A stretch of 64,000 bases of DNA from assembly GCA_021775255.1 (NCBI GenBank), contig JAJFIA010000001.1, forward strand, positions 1 to 64,000. The letters are read 5' to 3'. The stretch's first letter is position 1. Each line of letters opens with the position of its first letter. This stretch comes from Roseovarius sp. (GTDB taxonomy: Bacteria > Pseudomonadota > Alphaproteobacteria > Rhodobacterales > Rhodobacteraceae). Under the pieces are notes generated by a model. It saw only the letters and a program-made list of their open reading frames with translations, was not told the origin of the DNA and did no database searches. Positions 15,112-23,941 of this stretch are shown in pieces. The position numbers were made by a program, and so were the translations under genes.

Positions 15112-16431
15112 TCAGTCCTGTACGTTGAAAACCGGCAGGCTTGAAACCGGCTGAATCGTGCCCTGCTGATCTGTATTCTGTGATCCCTGGCTGCCATCCA
15201 CCTGATAGGCCGCCTTGCGGATCAAAGATGTGCGGCCGGGATTGCCGGGGACAAAGACCGGCTCGGCCCCGTTTTCAATGGCATCAAATCCGGTCTGATA
15301 CCATGCCATCGCCAGATCCGGACGCCGGGCGGCCCCGAAACCTTCGTTCAGGTGATGCCCCATCAACTCGGCATAGACATTTTCACCAAGGGCCGTCAGC
15401 AGCAGGGCCGAACCCAGAGCCACATCCATGTTGTCGGTACGGTAGCCAACCGACAGGCAAATTTTAGCGGTGCCGGACAACTGCGCCGGAGACATGCCCG
15501 ATTTCAGGATAAAGCCGCGCACATCGCGCAACACCTGCTCTTGCGGGTTGAGCGACAGCGCCGCCACATATTCCTGCATCGTTGGGCCGAAACCCTGGCA
15601 TTGCGTTTCCAGATCGGCACTGGACACGCCTTGCAGCCCGCTGGCAAGCTGCTCACCCTCAGCAATCGCATAGGTCCGAGCCAGGCAGAACTGTTCGCTC
15701 AGGGCAAACCTGGGATCGGTCATCGAGGCTTCGGTCACGAAACCGCCATTGCTGCTGGTCAACAGGCTGACCTGATTGCAATGCGAGGCCAGCGACCGGC
15801 CGTTCCCCTGATCGCCCATGAGGTTTGGCAGGGCCGCCATTGTTCCGGTCTGCTCCGGGTCGGCTCCCTCAACCCCCGGATCGGAAAATGTCGCGGTTGT
15901 TGTCTGCTGGGTGGTGCCATAGGCCGTCGCTCCGGCCGCTTCATCGCGGTAGGCATGCAGCAAGCCGCGCGTGCCCTGACCGTTTTGCGCGATCAACTGC
16001 GTGGTGGCCGGGCCACCGCTTTGGGCGCGGTAATACGAGGTTACCAGATACTGGCGTTCCCAATCATTAAGGTATCCGGTAGCGGGATAGCCCATATGAG
16101 CCTGATATTGTGACACGGCATAACGGGTATTGCGCCCGCTGCGGCCATCCGGCACCCCGGCCGGAAAACCAAAATAATTCAGCGCCACCTGATCTTCATA
16201 GATCTGCTGGCGCGCCGGGGAATATGTCGGGGAATATGTTGTGGTGGAACGGGTGGTTGTATTCCTGTTGCGTTCGCGGCTTTTGATGCCTTCATTGACG
16301 ATCACCCCGCCAACGACCCCCCCGACAACACCGCCGACCAGACCATCCGCCAAATCCGCAGAAACCTTCGTTGCCGGAGCAAAAGCTAAAGTTGCCGCCA
16401 CACAGGCCATGGTAAATTGTTTTGATAACAT
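15112..16431 (-). CDS. Exported peptidoglycan-binding-domain protein
   Basis: 439 residues with SD GGAGG before the ATG. Signal peptide (MLSKQFTMACVAATLAFAPATKVSA), a glycine-rich repeat (VGGVVGGVVGG), a Thr/Ser-rich linker, then a PG_binding_1-type domain near residues 75-130 (DQVALNYFGFPAGVPDGRSGRNTRYAVSQYQ). The remaining half is predicted helical, without a catalytic domain that I recognise. Periplasmic, probably cell-wall associated. First core gene beside the island. Confidence 0.75.
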   Translation of the reverse strand: MLSKQFTMACVAATLAFAPATKVSADLADGLVGGVVGGVVGGVIVNEGIKSRERNRNTTTRSTTTYSPTYSPARQQIYEDQVALNYFGFPAGVPDGRSGRNTRYAVSQYQAHMGYPATGYLNDWERQYLVTSYYRAQSGGPATTQLIAQNGQGTRGLLHAYRDEAAGATAYGTTQQTTTATFSDPGVEGADPEQTGTMAALPNLMGDQGNGRSLASHCNQVSLLTSSNGGFVTEASMTDPRFALSEQFCLARTYAIAEGEQLASGLQGVSSADLETQCQGFGPTMQEYVAALSLNPQEQVLRDVRGFILKSGMSPAQLSGTAKICLSVGYRTDNMDVALGSALLLTALGENVYAELMGHHLNEGFGAARRPDLAMAWYQTGFDAIENGAEPVFVPGNPGRTSLIRKAAYQVDGSQGSQNTDQQGTIQPVSSLPVFNVQD

Positions 16432-16513
16432 CTTAATCCTCCACTAATGAATCATTATAGATCTCCCGCCCAGTATAGCACGGTCGACACCAATATGAGA
16501 GCAAACACCTAAA

Positions 16514-17200
16514 ATGTTACCATCATCGGCGGAAAATCGGGCGAAAAATGCGATACAATGGCATATTTCAGACGGCATTATAGCCTATGAGGACGCAATT
16601 CGCGTGATGGAAGCCCGCGCCGGGCGAATCATCACAGGCGAGGAGCCCGAGGCCATCTGGCTGCTGGAACACCCGCCGCTTTATACCGCCGGCACCAGCG
16701 CTAACGCCGCCGATCTGACCGATCCGGGGCGCTTTCCGGTGCATGCGACCAAACGCGGCGGGCAATATACCTATCACGGCCCCGGTCAGCGGGTGGTTTA
16801 CGTGATGCTGGATGTGGGCAAACGCGGCCATGATGTACGCCGGTTCGTGCAGCAGTTAGAAGAATGGGTGATCGCCACGCTGGCGGCCTTCAACATCACC
16901 GGCCTGATCCGTGAAGGCCGCGTCGGCGTCTGGGTGGCGCGCCCTGACAAACCCCTGACCGCCACCGGCCAGACCGCCGAGGATAAGATTGCGGCCATCG
17001 GCATCCGCCTGCGCAAATGGGTGTCCTTTCACGGGATTTCCATCAATGTCGATCCCGATCTTGAGCATTTTTCAGGCATCGTGCCCTGCGGCATCACAGA
17101 ACACGGCGTCACCAGCCTGATTGATCTTGGCCTGCCGGTGACAATGGAGGATGTCGATGTGGCCCTGAGGCAAAGCTTTGACAGCGTTTTCGAGATCTGA
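16514..17200 (+). CDS. lipB: Octanoyl-[acyl-carrier-protein]:protein N-octanoyltransferase
   Basis: 228 residues. Transfers octanoate from ACP to lipoyl domains of 2-oxoacid dehydrogenases and the glycine cleavage system. Seen: [13 protein letters not shown], the [12 protein letters not shown] substrate loop, the catalytic lysine in [10 protein letters not shown] and the catalytic cysteine in GIVPCGI near residue 185. Length is normal. Single gene, divergent from the PG-binding protein. Confidence 0.96.
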   Translation: MLPSSAENRAKNAIQWHISDGIIAYEDAIRVMEARAGRIITGEEPEAIWLLEHPPLYTAGTSANAADLTDPGRFPVHATKRGGQYTYHGPGQRVVYVMLDVGKRGHDVRRFVQQLEEWVIATLAAFNITGLIREGRVGVWVARPDKPLTATGQTAEDKIAAIGIRLRKWVSFHGISINVDPDLEHFSGIVPCGITEHGVTSLIDLGLPVTMEDVDVALRQSFDSVFEI

Positions 17201-17212
17201 AAACCGCCCCGC

Positions 17213-17665
17213 CTAAAAGCTCATGATCCGCGCATCTTCGGCCAGTAACCGTGCGGCCATCGTATCGGGCTTGGCAGCGGTAATGCCATCCAGCAGGTCC
17301 GTGGGCGCAAGGCCTGAATTGGGCAGGTAAATCGCACATACCTCAACTTTCGTAGGCGTTTTATCCATGATCATCTGCATCAGGCCCTGCGGGCTCATCC
17401 CTTTTGGTTTCTGGGGGGCCGTAATCGAGGCGGGCGGGCTTTTCAGGGCCATATCTGCGGCTTCTCCACAAAGCAGGATATGCGCAGCCGCGCCCTGTTT
17501 TACCGCTTGCATGGTTAAAACCATCGCCATCAACTGGGTTTGCGCATTGGCGGAGGTAACGATCGTGATCAGTTGTTTTTGCTCCTCGGCCTGTGCCGGT
17601 TGCGATGTTGAAACTGCAAGCCCTGTCAGCAGGGCAAGGAAACTGTTCTTGATGGAGCGGGGCAT
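17213..17665 (-). CDS. DsrE-family-like exported protein
   Basis: 150 residues. Signal peptide (FLALLTGLAVSTSQPAQA) followed by a DsrE/DsrF-like alpha/beta domain (LITIVTSANAQTQLMAMVLTMQAVKQGAAAHILLCGEAADMAL). Two cysteines (LLCGEA, VCAIYL) sit where related proteins hold sulfur. It is convergent with lipB with 12 bases between stops and close to a rhodanese gene, which fits periplasmic sulfur or redox chemistry, although that is inferred. Confidence 0.7.
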   Translation of the reverse strand: MPRSIKNSFLALLTGLAVSTSQPAQAEEQKQLITIVTSANAQTQLMAMVLTMQAVKQGAAAHILLCGEAADMALKSPPASITAPQKPKGMSPQGLMQMIMDKTPTKVEVCAIYLPNSGLAPTDLLDGITAAKPDTMAARLLAEDARIMSF

Positions 17666-17815
17666 GAGGCTTTCCTTTCGGGAAATGTCTGATTAAGCAC
17701 GTTCCCCGGCCTTATACGCCACTGTCAGATTGGTTCAGTGATATAGTCACCGACAGCCCCTGCCCCGCTATTGTATTCCGGTCAGGCACAAACCAACAAA
17801 CAAACAGGTGATAAA

Positions 17816-18439
17816 ATGTCTGTCATTCAAAAACTCCGCCTAAATTTGCGCCATGCCGCGAAACTGCTTTTACCGGTGGTGATGCTGTCTTTTGCCCTGC
17901 CCGCCGCTGCCGGGGGGATCAAAACCGATATTGATCCGGCCTCTGTCAGCGAATCACGCACCACATCGCTTGGGCTTTACGTATCGGCCAAAGAGGCGCA
18001 TCAGGCCCTGTTGGACAACCCTGATATCCTGCTGGTGGATGTGCGCGATCCGGTTGAGCTCGGCTTTATCGGCCATCCCGACGGCATGGATCAGAATATC
18101 CCGATCATGCTTGCCACATATCAGCTCAACCCCGACAGTGGCAGCTATACAATGGTTGCAAACCCTAATTTTGTGGCCGAAGTGGATGCGCTGTTTGCCC
18201 GTGAAGGCCTGAGCAAATCTGATCCGATCATTGTGTCTTGCCGCTCAGGGCCACGCTCGGGGGTGGCGGCGCGGATGTTGATCGAGGCCGGTTACAGCAA
18301 TGTCTGGAACCAGATCGAAGGCTTTGAGGGGAGCACGAACGATGCCGGCATACGGGCCAAGAACGGCTGGCGCAATGCCGGTTTGCCGTGGTCTTACAAG
18401 CTTACACCGCAAACCGCATGGGCGCCGCTTTCGCAATAA
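17816..18439 (+). CDS. Periplasmic rhodanese-domain protein
   Basis: 207 residues. ATG at 17816 with AGGTG in front. Signal peptide (LLLPVVMLSFALPAAAG), then one rhodanese domain. The active loop CRSGPR follows IIVS near residue 140, with ILLVDVRDPVE at the domain start. Moves sulfane sulfur or acts in periplasmic redox. Divergent from the DsrE-like gene, with about 150 bases shared as promoter region. Confidence 0.85.
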   Translation: MSVIQKLRLNLRHAAKLLLPVVMLSFALPAAAGGIKTDIDPASVSESRTTSLGLYVSAKEAHQALLDNPDILLVDVRDPVELGFIGHPDGMDQNIPIMLATYQLNPDSGSYTMVANPNFVAEVDALFAREGLSKSDPIIVSCRSGPRSGVAARMLIEAGYSNVWNQIEGFEGSTNDAGIRAKNGWRNAGLPWSYKLTPQTAWAPLSQ

Positions 18440-18448
18440 CACCCGATT

Positions 18449-18850
18449 TTAATTTGCATAGCGGGCCAGCCGCTGCTCAAGGCTGCCGCTATGCAATTCA
18501 ATCAGGTGCTTGTCGTCATCATAAAAATAGATCGAGCGGCCCTCACCATCCACACGGGGCCTGCCCTTTTTGATCTCAAGGCCCAATGCGCGAATACGGC
18601 CGAGCCTGACCTCATAGTCTTCATCCGCGATTTTGAAAGCCACATGATTGTAGGATTTTTCCGGCAGCGGTTCTCCCTCCATCGTCGCAATCCAAAGGCC
18701 GCCGACATCAAAAAACCGTTCTTTTGACAGGGAAAATGTCTGATCGCCGCTGTCATATATCCGCCTTGCATCCAGAACGCTGGTCAGAATCTCCTCCATC
18801 CGGTCCAGATCACGGGTGATAAAGGTTATGTGACTAAGCCCTTCAATCAT
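18449..18850 (-). CDS. fosX: FosX-type glyoxalase-fold enzyme (fosfomycin hydrolase family)
   Basis: 133 residues, starting MIEGLSHITFITRDLDRM as FosX proteins do. Vicinal oxygen chelate fold with metal ligands visible as H in GLSHIT, H in YNHVAF and E in LIELHSG, plus the ARRIYDSGDQTFSLSKERF segment. Family members open the epoxide of fosfomycin using water. Chromosomal copies are common in soil and marine alphaproteobacteria and need not confer strong resistance. The longer upstream in-frame start at 18919 is not supported by family length. Confidence 0.85.
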   Translation of the reverse strand: MIEGLSHITFITRDLDRMEEILTSVLDARRIYDSGDQTFSLSKERFFDVGGLWIATMEGEPLPEKSYNHVAFKIADEDYEVRLGRIRALGLEIKKGRPRVDGEGRSIYFYDDDKHLIELHSGSLEQRLARYAN

Positions 18851-18997
18851 TGCGATGCCTCCCCAAGTTCCCCTACCAGATAAACCAAAGGCATGAAGCT
18901 TTGGAAGCTTTGATAGCACATTTTAACAAGGCTTTATGCCATTGCCAATCGGAACGGACCATCTAAACTCAGCATTCCAAACTTACCGGAGGAAACA

Positions 18998-19507
18998 ATG
19001 AACCATACAAGACGCAATCATCTGAAACTTCTTGGTGCCGCCACCCTTGCCAGCCTGTCGCCGCGCATGGCCATGGCCACAACCGATGCCACAGCTCCGG
19101 TTATTCATGAAGTTCAAATGCTCAGCAAAGACCCGGATGACAAGAAAAGACGCAATATCTTCAAGCCCGATCTGATTTGCATCAAACCCGGCGATACCGT
19201 CCGCTTCATTGCCACCGACAAGGGCCATAACAGTGTGGCCAACACGGATATGCTGCCCGAAGGGGCCGAAGCCTGGAAAGGCAAGATCAGCAAGGATATA
19301 GAGGTGACTCTGACGGTTGAGGGTGCTTACGGCTTTCACTGTATGCCGCACCGTACACTGGGCATGGTTGGCCTGATCATCGTCGGCGATCATTCCGGCA
19401 ATTACGAAGCGGCAAAGGCGGCAAAACAAAGCGGCAAGGCCAAAAGCGCCTATGTTGATCTGTTCGAGCGCGCCGATGCGCAGCTTGGGCTGCCAAAGGA
19501 GGGCTGA
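18998..19507 (+). CDS. Pseudoazurin (type 1 copper electron carrier)
   Basis: 169 residues, SD GGAGG. Possible Tat signal (TRRNHLKLLGAATLASLSPRMAMA). Cupredoxin ligands: H in DKGHNSV, C and H in YGFHCMPH and M in LGMVGLI. Pseudoazurins donate electrons in the periplasm to nitrite and nitrous oxide reductases and peroxidases. The neighbour is a c-type cytochrome, an alternative carrier, followed by ctaD. No denitrification genes are in the window. Confidence 0.93.
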   Translation: MNHTRRNHLKLLGAATLASLSPRMAMATTDATAPVIHEVQMLSKDPDDKKRRNIFKPDLICIKPGDTVRFIATDKGHNSVANTDMLPEGAEAWKGKISKDIEVTLTVEGAYGFHCMPHRTLGMVGLIIVGDHSGNYEAAKAAKQSGKAKSAYVDLFERADAQLGLPKEG

Positions 19508-19535
19508 CCCTGAACGGCCAGATCCTGTCGAAAAC

Positions 19536-19572
19536 CCAAAATCAGGACGAATTGCCTCAGTCCTGATTTTGG
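19536..19572 (+). terminator. Hairpin after pseudoazurin gene
   Basis: CCAAAATCAGGAC and GTCCTGATTTTGG form a perfect 13-bp stem with an 11-base loop, 29 bases after the stop. The T stretch is within the stem arm, not after it. Confidence 0.5.
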
Positions 19573-19653
19573 CATCGCAATCCCGAAGCTCACATTATAT
19601 GAAAGCGAATGAATCCACCAACCATGAGCCTTTAATCACTCAGGAGTAACTTG

Positions 19654-20070
19654 ATGAAATTTCCCGCAGCCGCAGCCGCCCTTATTGCCCTCACCTTGCC
19701 CGCATATGCCCAAGGGGATGCGGCCGCGGGCGAAGCAACCTTCAAGAAGTGCAAATCATGCCATTCCATCACCGATGCAGAGGGTGAGAAAATCGTCAAG
19801 GGTGGTAAAGTTGGCCCCAACCTCTATGGGGTCATTGGCCGCGCGGCTGGCTCGGTCGAGGATTTCAAATATTCCAAAAGCATGAGCGCCGCAGGCGAGG
19901 CCGGGCTGGTCTGGGATGAGGCCCTTGTCGCCGAGTATTCACATGACCCGAATGCCTTTCTGGCGGCGCAGCTTGATGATCCCAAGGCCAAATCAAAAAT
20001 GACATTCAAGCTGAAAAATGGCGGTGAGGATGTGGCGGCCTATCTGGCAACCTTCCCGGCACCTGAATAA
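19654..20070 (+). CDS. cycA: Periplasmic class I c-type cytochrome (c2/c-550 type)
   Basis: 138 residues. Signal peptide MKFPAAAAALIALTLPAYA. Heme site CKSCH near residue 33, GPNLYGVIGR, and the distal methionine in KSKMTFKL near residue 116. Carries electrons from the cytochrome bc1 complex to oxidases or reductases. SD CAGGAG. Lies between pseudoazurin and ctaD and ends before a strong terminator. Confidence 0.92.
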   Translation: MKFPAAAAALIALTLPAYAQGDAAAGEATFKKCKSCHSITDAEGEKIVKGGKVGPNLYGVIGRAAGSVEDFKYSKSMSAAGEAGLVWDEALVAEYSHDPNAFLAAQLDDPKAKSKMTFKLKNGGEDVAAYLATFPAPE

Positions 20071-20110
20071 TTTCAAACCGCTTGAATTTTGAGACAAGAA
20101 TGACAATGGT

Positions 20111-20140
20111 ACCGCCCCCTGTTTTTGGGGCGGTATTTTT
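20111..20140 (+). terminator. Rho-independent terminator after the cytochrome gene
   Basis: ACCGCCCC-loop-GGGGCGGT followed by ATTTTT. Confidence 0.85.
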
Positions 20141-20159
20141 ATAGGGTGCGACAATTTAT

Positions 20160-20173
20160 TTGATCTAAATCAA
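20160..20173. promoter_or_regulatory. FNR/FnrL box upstream of ctaD
   Basis: TTGATCTAAATCAA is a perfect match to the palindromic FNR consensus TTGAT-N4-ATCAA. It is 107 bases before the ctaD ATG. It predicts oxygen-dependent control of the aa3 oxidase subunit. Confidence 0.75.
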
Positions 20174-20280
20174 ACTCAGATATTGCTCACGCCTGCGCGG
20201 CGTTCTAAAACACAATAAATCATCACGGGCGTGTGACATTTGCCGTTACCCGCCTGCAACCGACCTGCAGGAGGCAATAC

Positions 20281-21954
20281 ATGGCAGACGCAGCCGTTCA
20301 CGGACAGGATCATCACGCAAAGCCGGGGTTCTTCACCCGCTGGTTCATGTCAACCAATCACAAGGATATCGGTATCCTTTATCTGGTTACCTCGGCTCTT
20401 GCCGGGCTGATTTCGGTCATGTTCACCGTCTATATGCGTTTGGAACTGATGGAGCCGGGGGTGCAGTATATGTGCCTGGAAGGCGCGCGTTTCATTGCGG
20501 ATTCTGCTGCGGCCTGTACCCCGAACGGCCACCTTTGGAATGTCATGATCACCTATCACGGCGTGCTGATGATGTTTTTTGTGGTTATCCCGGCGCTCTT
20601 TGGCGGGTTTGGCAACTATTTCATGCCGCTGATGATTGGCGCGCCGGATATGGCCTTTCCAAGGATGAACAACCTTTCCTTCTGGATGTATGTGGCGGGC
20701 ACATCGCTTGGTGTGGCCTCGCTTCTGGCACCGGGCGGCAATGGTCAGGCAGGATCGGGTGTGGGTTGGGTGCTTTATGCGCCACTGTCCACAACTGAGG
20801 GCGGATACTCCATGGATCTTGCGATTTTCGCGGTGCATTTCTCGGGCGCTTCATCCATTCTGGGCGCGATCAACATGATCACCACCTTCCTGAACATGCG
20901 CGCACCGGGCATGACCCTGTTCAAGGTGCCTATCTTTGCCTGGTCGATCTTTGTCACCGCCTGGCTGATCCTTCTGGCGCTGCCGGTACTGGCCGGCGCC
21001 ATCACCATGCTGCTGACCGACCGCAACTTCGGCACCACCTTCTTTGATCCCGCAGGCGGCGGTGATCCGATCCTCTATCAGCACATCCTGTGGTTCTTTG
21101 GCCATCCGGAAGTGTATATCGTGATCCTGCCCGGCTTTGGCATCATCAGCCATGTGATTGCCACATTCGCACGCAAGCCTTTGTTCGGCTATCTGCCGAT
21201 GGTCTGGGCGCTGATTGCCATTGGCGGCGTGGGTTTTGTTGTCTGGGCGCACCATATGTATACAGTTGGCCTATCACTGAACCAGCAAAGCTATTTCATG
21301 CTGGCGACGATGGTGATTGCGGTGCCCACGGGGGTGAAGGTGTTCAGTTGGATTGCCACGCTCTGGGGCGGCTCGATCGAATTCAAGACCCCGATGCTGT
21401 TTGCCTTTGGCTTTCTGTTTCTCTTCACCATCGGTGGGGTGACCGGTGTTGTGCTGTCACAGGCAGGCGTCGACCGGGCCTATCATGACACCTATTACGT
21501 GGTGGCGCATTTCCACTATGTGATGAGCCTTGGCGCGGTGTTTGCGATCTTTGCCGGGGTCTATTACTGGATCGGCAAAATGAGCGGGCGGCAATATCCT
21601 GAATGGGCCGGCAAGCTGCATTTCTGGGTGTTTTTCATTGGCACAAACATCACCTTCTTCCCACAGCATTTTCTCGGCCGTCAGGGCATGCCCCGGCGCT
21701 ATATCGACTACCCCGAGGCCTTTGCTTACTGGAATTACTGGTCCTCGATAGGCGCGTTCATCTCATTCGCCAGTTTCGTGTTTTTCTTTGGCATCGTGTT
21801 CTACACCCTGTTCAGGGGCGCGCGCATCACCAAGAACAACTACTGGAACGAATACGCCGATACGCTGGAATGGACCCTGCCCTGCCCGCCGCCCGAACAC
21901 ACGTTCGAGCAGCTTCCAAAACAGGAAGACTGGGACAAATCCCCGGCGCATTGA
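20281..21954 (+). CDS. ctaD: Cytochrome c oxidase subunit I, aa3 type
   Basis: 557 residues with 12 membrane helices. Catalytic core of the proton-pumping terminal oxidase. Seen: heme a ligand region [10 protein letters not shown], the CuB/cross-link [25 protein letters not shown], and [20 protein letters not shown] with heme a3 and heme a histidines. SD CAGGAGG before the ATG at 20281. Subunits II and III are not adjacent, as is usual for a lone ctaD in Rhodobacteraceae. An FNR box lies upstream and a terminator downstream. Confidence 0.97.
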   Translation: MADAAVHGQDHHAKPGFFTRWFMSTNHKDIGILYLVTSALAGLISVMFTVYMRLELMEPGVQYMCLEGARFIADSAAACTPNGHLWNVMITYHGVLMMFFVVIPALFGGFGNYFMPLMIGAPDMAFPRMNNLSFWMYVAGTSLGVASLLAPGGNGQAGSGVGWVLYAPLSTTEGGYSMDLAIFAVHFSGASSILGAINMITTFLNMRAPGMTLFKVPIFAWSIFVTAWLILLALPVLAGAITMLLTDRNFGTTFFDPAGGGDPILYQHILWFFGHPEVYIVILPGFGIISHVIATFARKPLFGYLPMVWALIAIGGVGFVVWAHHMYTVGLSLNQQSYFMLATMVIAVPTGVKVFSWIATLWGGSIEFKTPMLFAFGFLFLFTIGGVTGVVLSQAGVDRAYHDTYYVVAHFHYVMSLGAVFAIFAGVYYWIGKMSGRQYPEWAGKLHFWVFFIGTNITFFPQHFLGRQGMPRRYIDYPEAFAYWNYWSSIGAFISFASFVFFFGIVFYTLFRGARITKNNYWNEYADTLEWTLPCPPPEHTFEQLPKQEDWDKSPAH

Positions 21955-21980
21955 AGGCACATTCCCGAACCAACATTAGG

Positions 21981-22013
21981 CAGGCCCCGGTAATCTCCGG
22001 GGTCTGTTTTTTC
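21981..22013 (+). terminator. Rho-independent terminator after ctaD
   Basis: CAGGCCCCGG-6-CCGGGGTCTG followed by TTTTTT. Confidence 0.85.
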
Positions 22014-22021
22014 GGGTGCTC

Positions 22022-22051
22022 TTGACATATCAGTAAGCATACGCTTACTGT
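22022..22051 (+). promoter_or_regulatory. Promoter with palindromic operator of the ArsR-type regulator
   Basis: TTGACA (22022-22027) and TACTGT (22046-22051) are separated by 18 bases. Between and over them lies CAGTAAGCATACGCTTACTG, a palindrome with 8-bp arms (22031-22050). The -10 ends 5 bases before the ATG and there is no SD, so the message is probably leaderless and self-repressed by the encoded regulator. Confidence 0.6.
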
Positions 22052-22056
22052 AAGTA

Positions 22057-22368
22057 ATGACTTACGATAAAATTTTCTCAGCCCTCTCCGACACAACACG
22101 CCGTGCCGTGTTCGAAGCCATTGCATCCGCGCCACAAAGTGTGGGGGAACTGGCCCGAAATCAAACCGTCAGCCGGCCCGCCGTTTCGCAGCATCTGAAA
22201 GTGCTCGAAAAGGCAGGGCTGGTCAAAGCCACCCCACATGGCACCCGCCGGATCTATGCGCTTGATCAAACCGGCCTCATTGCCCTGCGCAGCTATCTTG
22301 ATCAGTTCTGGACCGAAAGCCTTGGCGCCTATGCGGCCGAGGTTCACCGACAATCTGCCAAACACTGA
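22057..22368 (+). CDS. ArsR-family transcriptional regulator
   Basis: 103 residues. Winged helix with recognition region TVSRPAVSQHLKVLEKAGLVKATPHGTRRIYAL. No metal-binding cysteines. It belongs to the subgroup paired with SRPBCC genes. The next gene starts 14 bases later, as in many such two-gene units. Autoregulation is suggested by the palindrome over its own promoter. Confidence 0.88.
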   Translation: MTYDKIFSALSDTTRRAVFEAIASAPQSVGELARNQTVSRPAVSQHLKVLEKAGLVKATPHGTRRIYALDQTGLIALRSYLDQFWTESLGAYAAEVHRQSAKH

Positions 22369-22382
22369 AAGAAAGCCATGAC

Positions 22383-22838
22383 ATGATTGACCCAATCTTT
22401 AAAACCATCGAGGTCCCTTGCACCCAGAAACGCGCCTTTGAAATCTTCGTTGATATGCCCCGCTGGTGGCCACTCGACAAGCGCTCCATGTCGCTTTATC
22501 AGGCGGGTGGCCCCGCCAAATCCCTTACAGTCGAGGCCCGTGAAGGCGGGCGGATCATTGAACTGGCCGCGGATGACGTTGAACACCACTGGGGCACATT
22601 TCGCATATTTTCCCCGCATTCGCACCTACAATTCGATTTTCACATGGGGCTTCCCGCGGATCAGACAGGTCAGGTTGATGTGATCTTCACGCCAATAAAC
22701 GCCACCACCACCCGGGTTGAGCTGAGCCACGGTAACTGGGAAGGCTACGGCGATATGGCCGAGATGATGCTCAAGGGCTATGGCGGCAGTTGGGACATGC
22801 TGTTTGGCGAACATTTTGCATCTGCCTGTTCAGCATAG
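22383..22838 (+). CDS. SRPBCC (AHSA1-like) domain protein
   Basis: 151 residues, START/Bet v1-like fold. Seen: MIDPIFKTIEVPCTQKRAFEIFVDMPRWWPLD at the start, HHWGTFRIF and VDVIFTPINATTTRVELSHGNW in the core. These proteins hold a hydrophobic ligand pocket; the substrate is unknown. Co-transcribed with the ArsR regulator upstream. Confidence 0.85.
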   Translation: MIDPIFKTIEVPCTQKRAFEIFVDMPRWWPLDKRSMSLYQAGGPAKSLTVEAREGGRIIELAADDVEHHWGTFRIFSPHSHLQFDFHMGLPADQTGQVDVIFTPINATTTRVELSHGNWEGYGDMAEMMLKGYGGSWDMLFGEHFASACSA

Positions 22839-22953
22839 GGCAAAACCAACCTCTGTCGTCACCGCCCACCCTTCTGTCGTATTCACCCTTCCCCGCGCAG
22901 GCCAGCCTGTGTTATGCCCGCCTGGCACCCCTACCCGGCACCGGAGCTGACCC

Positions 22954-23874
22954 ATGCCCAACGAAATCCGCCTTGCCTTTGAGCACCCTTCCGAGCGCGC
23001 CACAGCCACCGCGCCGGATGGCCCGCTTGATCGCATTTCGGTGCGCGATCACATTGTCGAGGTCGATATCGGCGCCTTCCAGATCGAGCGCGGCCACAGC
23101 CAGCGCATCTGCTTCAATGTGGTGGTCGAGGTCCGGCCACTCACCGATCCGGTTGCCGATGATGTCGATCGCATCCTCAGCTATGATCTTGTGACAGAGG
23201 CCATCACCGAAGAGCTGGCCAGTGAGCGCCTCAACCTGCTGGAAACCCTGGCCGAACGCATTGCCGACCGCATTCTGGCCGAGCCTCAGGCCATACGTTG
23301 TTTTGTGCGCATCGAAAAGCTGGATCGCGGCCCCGGTGCTTTGGGCATCGAGATTGTCCGCAGCAAAGGCGACCTGCCCCGGGTGCCGCACGCGGATACC
23401 TCGCCGCATCCGCATGTAATCTATCTCGGCAATGCCGCGATTGCCTCGGCGCATCTCACCGGCTGGCTGGATCAGTTGCAGGCCCGCCATGAGCCGATTA
23501 TCCTTTGCGTTGGCCAGCCTGAAATCCCCAGCCCCAAAACCGGCCACCGCATGACCCAGCGTCGGGTGGACCTGCTGGCGATTGAGCAAAACGCCTGGAT
23601 GCTGGCGGGCCGTGATGACCGTTGCGTTGTTGTCAACACCCGAACCGAGCTGGATTGGGCAATGAAAAACGATCAATTCAGCGTCTGGGCCCCCTCAAAA
23701 ATTGTCCTTGATGCGGTGGACGGCCCGGAAAGCGGCCCGGATGATCCGGTGGCCCTTGCCCATTGGCTTTGTGATCAGGTCGAGGCCTCTGACCTCATGC
23801 TGATTGGTGCGCGCCCCCCAAAAACGCCGGATCTGCCGGTGCTTTTGCATGACATCAGCCGGCCTGAGCTATGA
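22954..23874 (+). CDS. folB: Dihydroneopterin aldolase with long C-terminal extension
   Basis: 306 residues, against about 120 for the catalytic enzyme. Residues 25-140 form the FolB domain (DRISVRDHIVEVDIGAFQIERG, LLETLAERIADRIL, VRIEKLD), which makes 6-hydroxymethyl-dihydropterin in folate synthesis. Residues 150-306 are an extra region (HPHVIYLGNAAIASAHLTGWL, WAPSKIVLDAV) with no family I can name, as seen in other Rhodobacteraceae. folP follows 67 bases later. Confidence 0.88.
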   Translation: MPNEIRLAFEHPSERATATAPDGPLDRISVRDHIVEVDIGAFQIERGHSQRICFNVVVEVRPLTDPVADDVDRILSYDLVTEAITEELASERLNLLETLAERIADRILAEPQAIRCFVRIEKLDRGPGALGIEIVRSKGDLPRVPHADTSPHPHVIYLGNAAIASAHLTGWLDQLQARHEPIILCVGQPEIPSPKTGHRMTQRRVDLLAIEQNAWMLAGRDDRCVVVNTRTELDWAMKNDQFSVWAPSKIVLDAVDGPESGPDDPVALAHWLCDQVEASDLMLIGARPPKTPDLPVLLHDISRPEL

Positions 23875-23941
23875 CAGCCAACATCCCGCATGTCCCGGCC
23901 AGGCCAGAGGCCCCGGAACTAAATCCGGGGCTGCGCCTCCC

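Noticed and set aside
18851..18919. Longer N-terminus of the FosX-type protein
   Set aside because: FosX proteins start at MIEGLSHIT; the extra 23 residues have no similarity.
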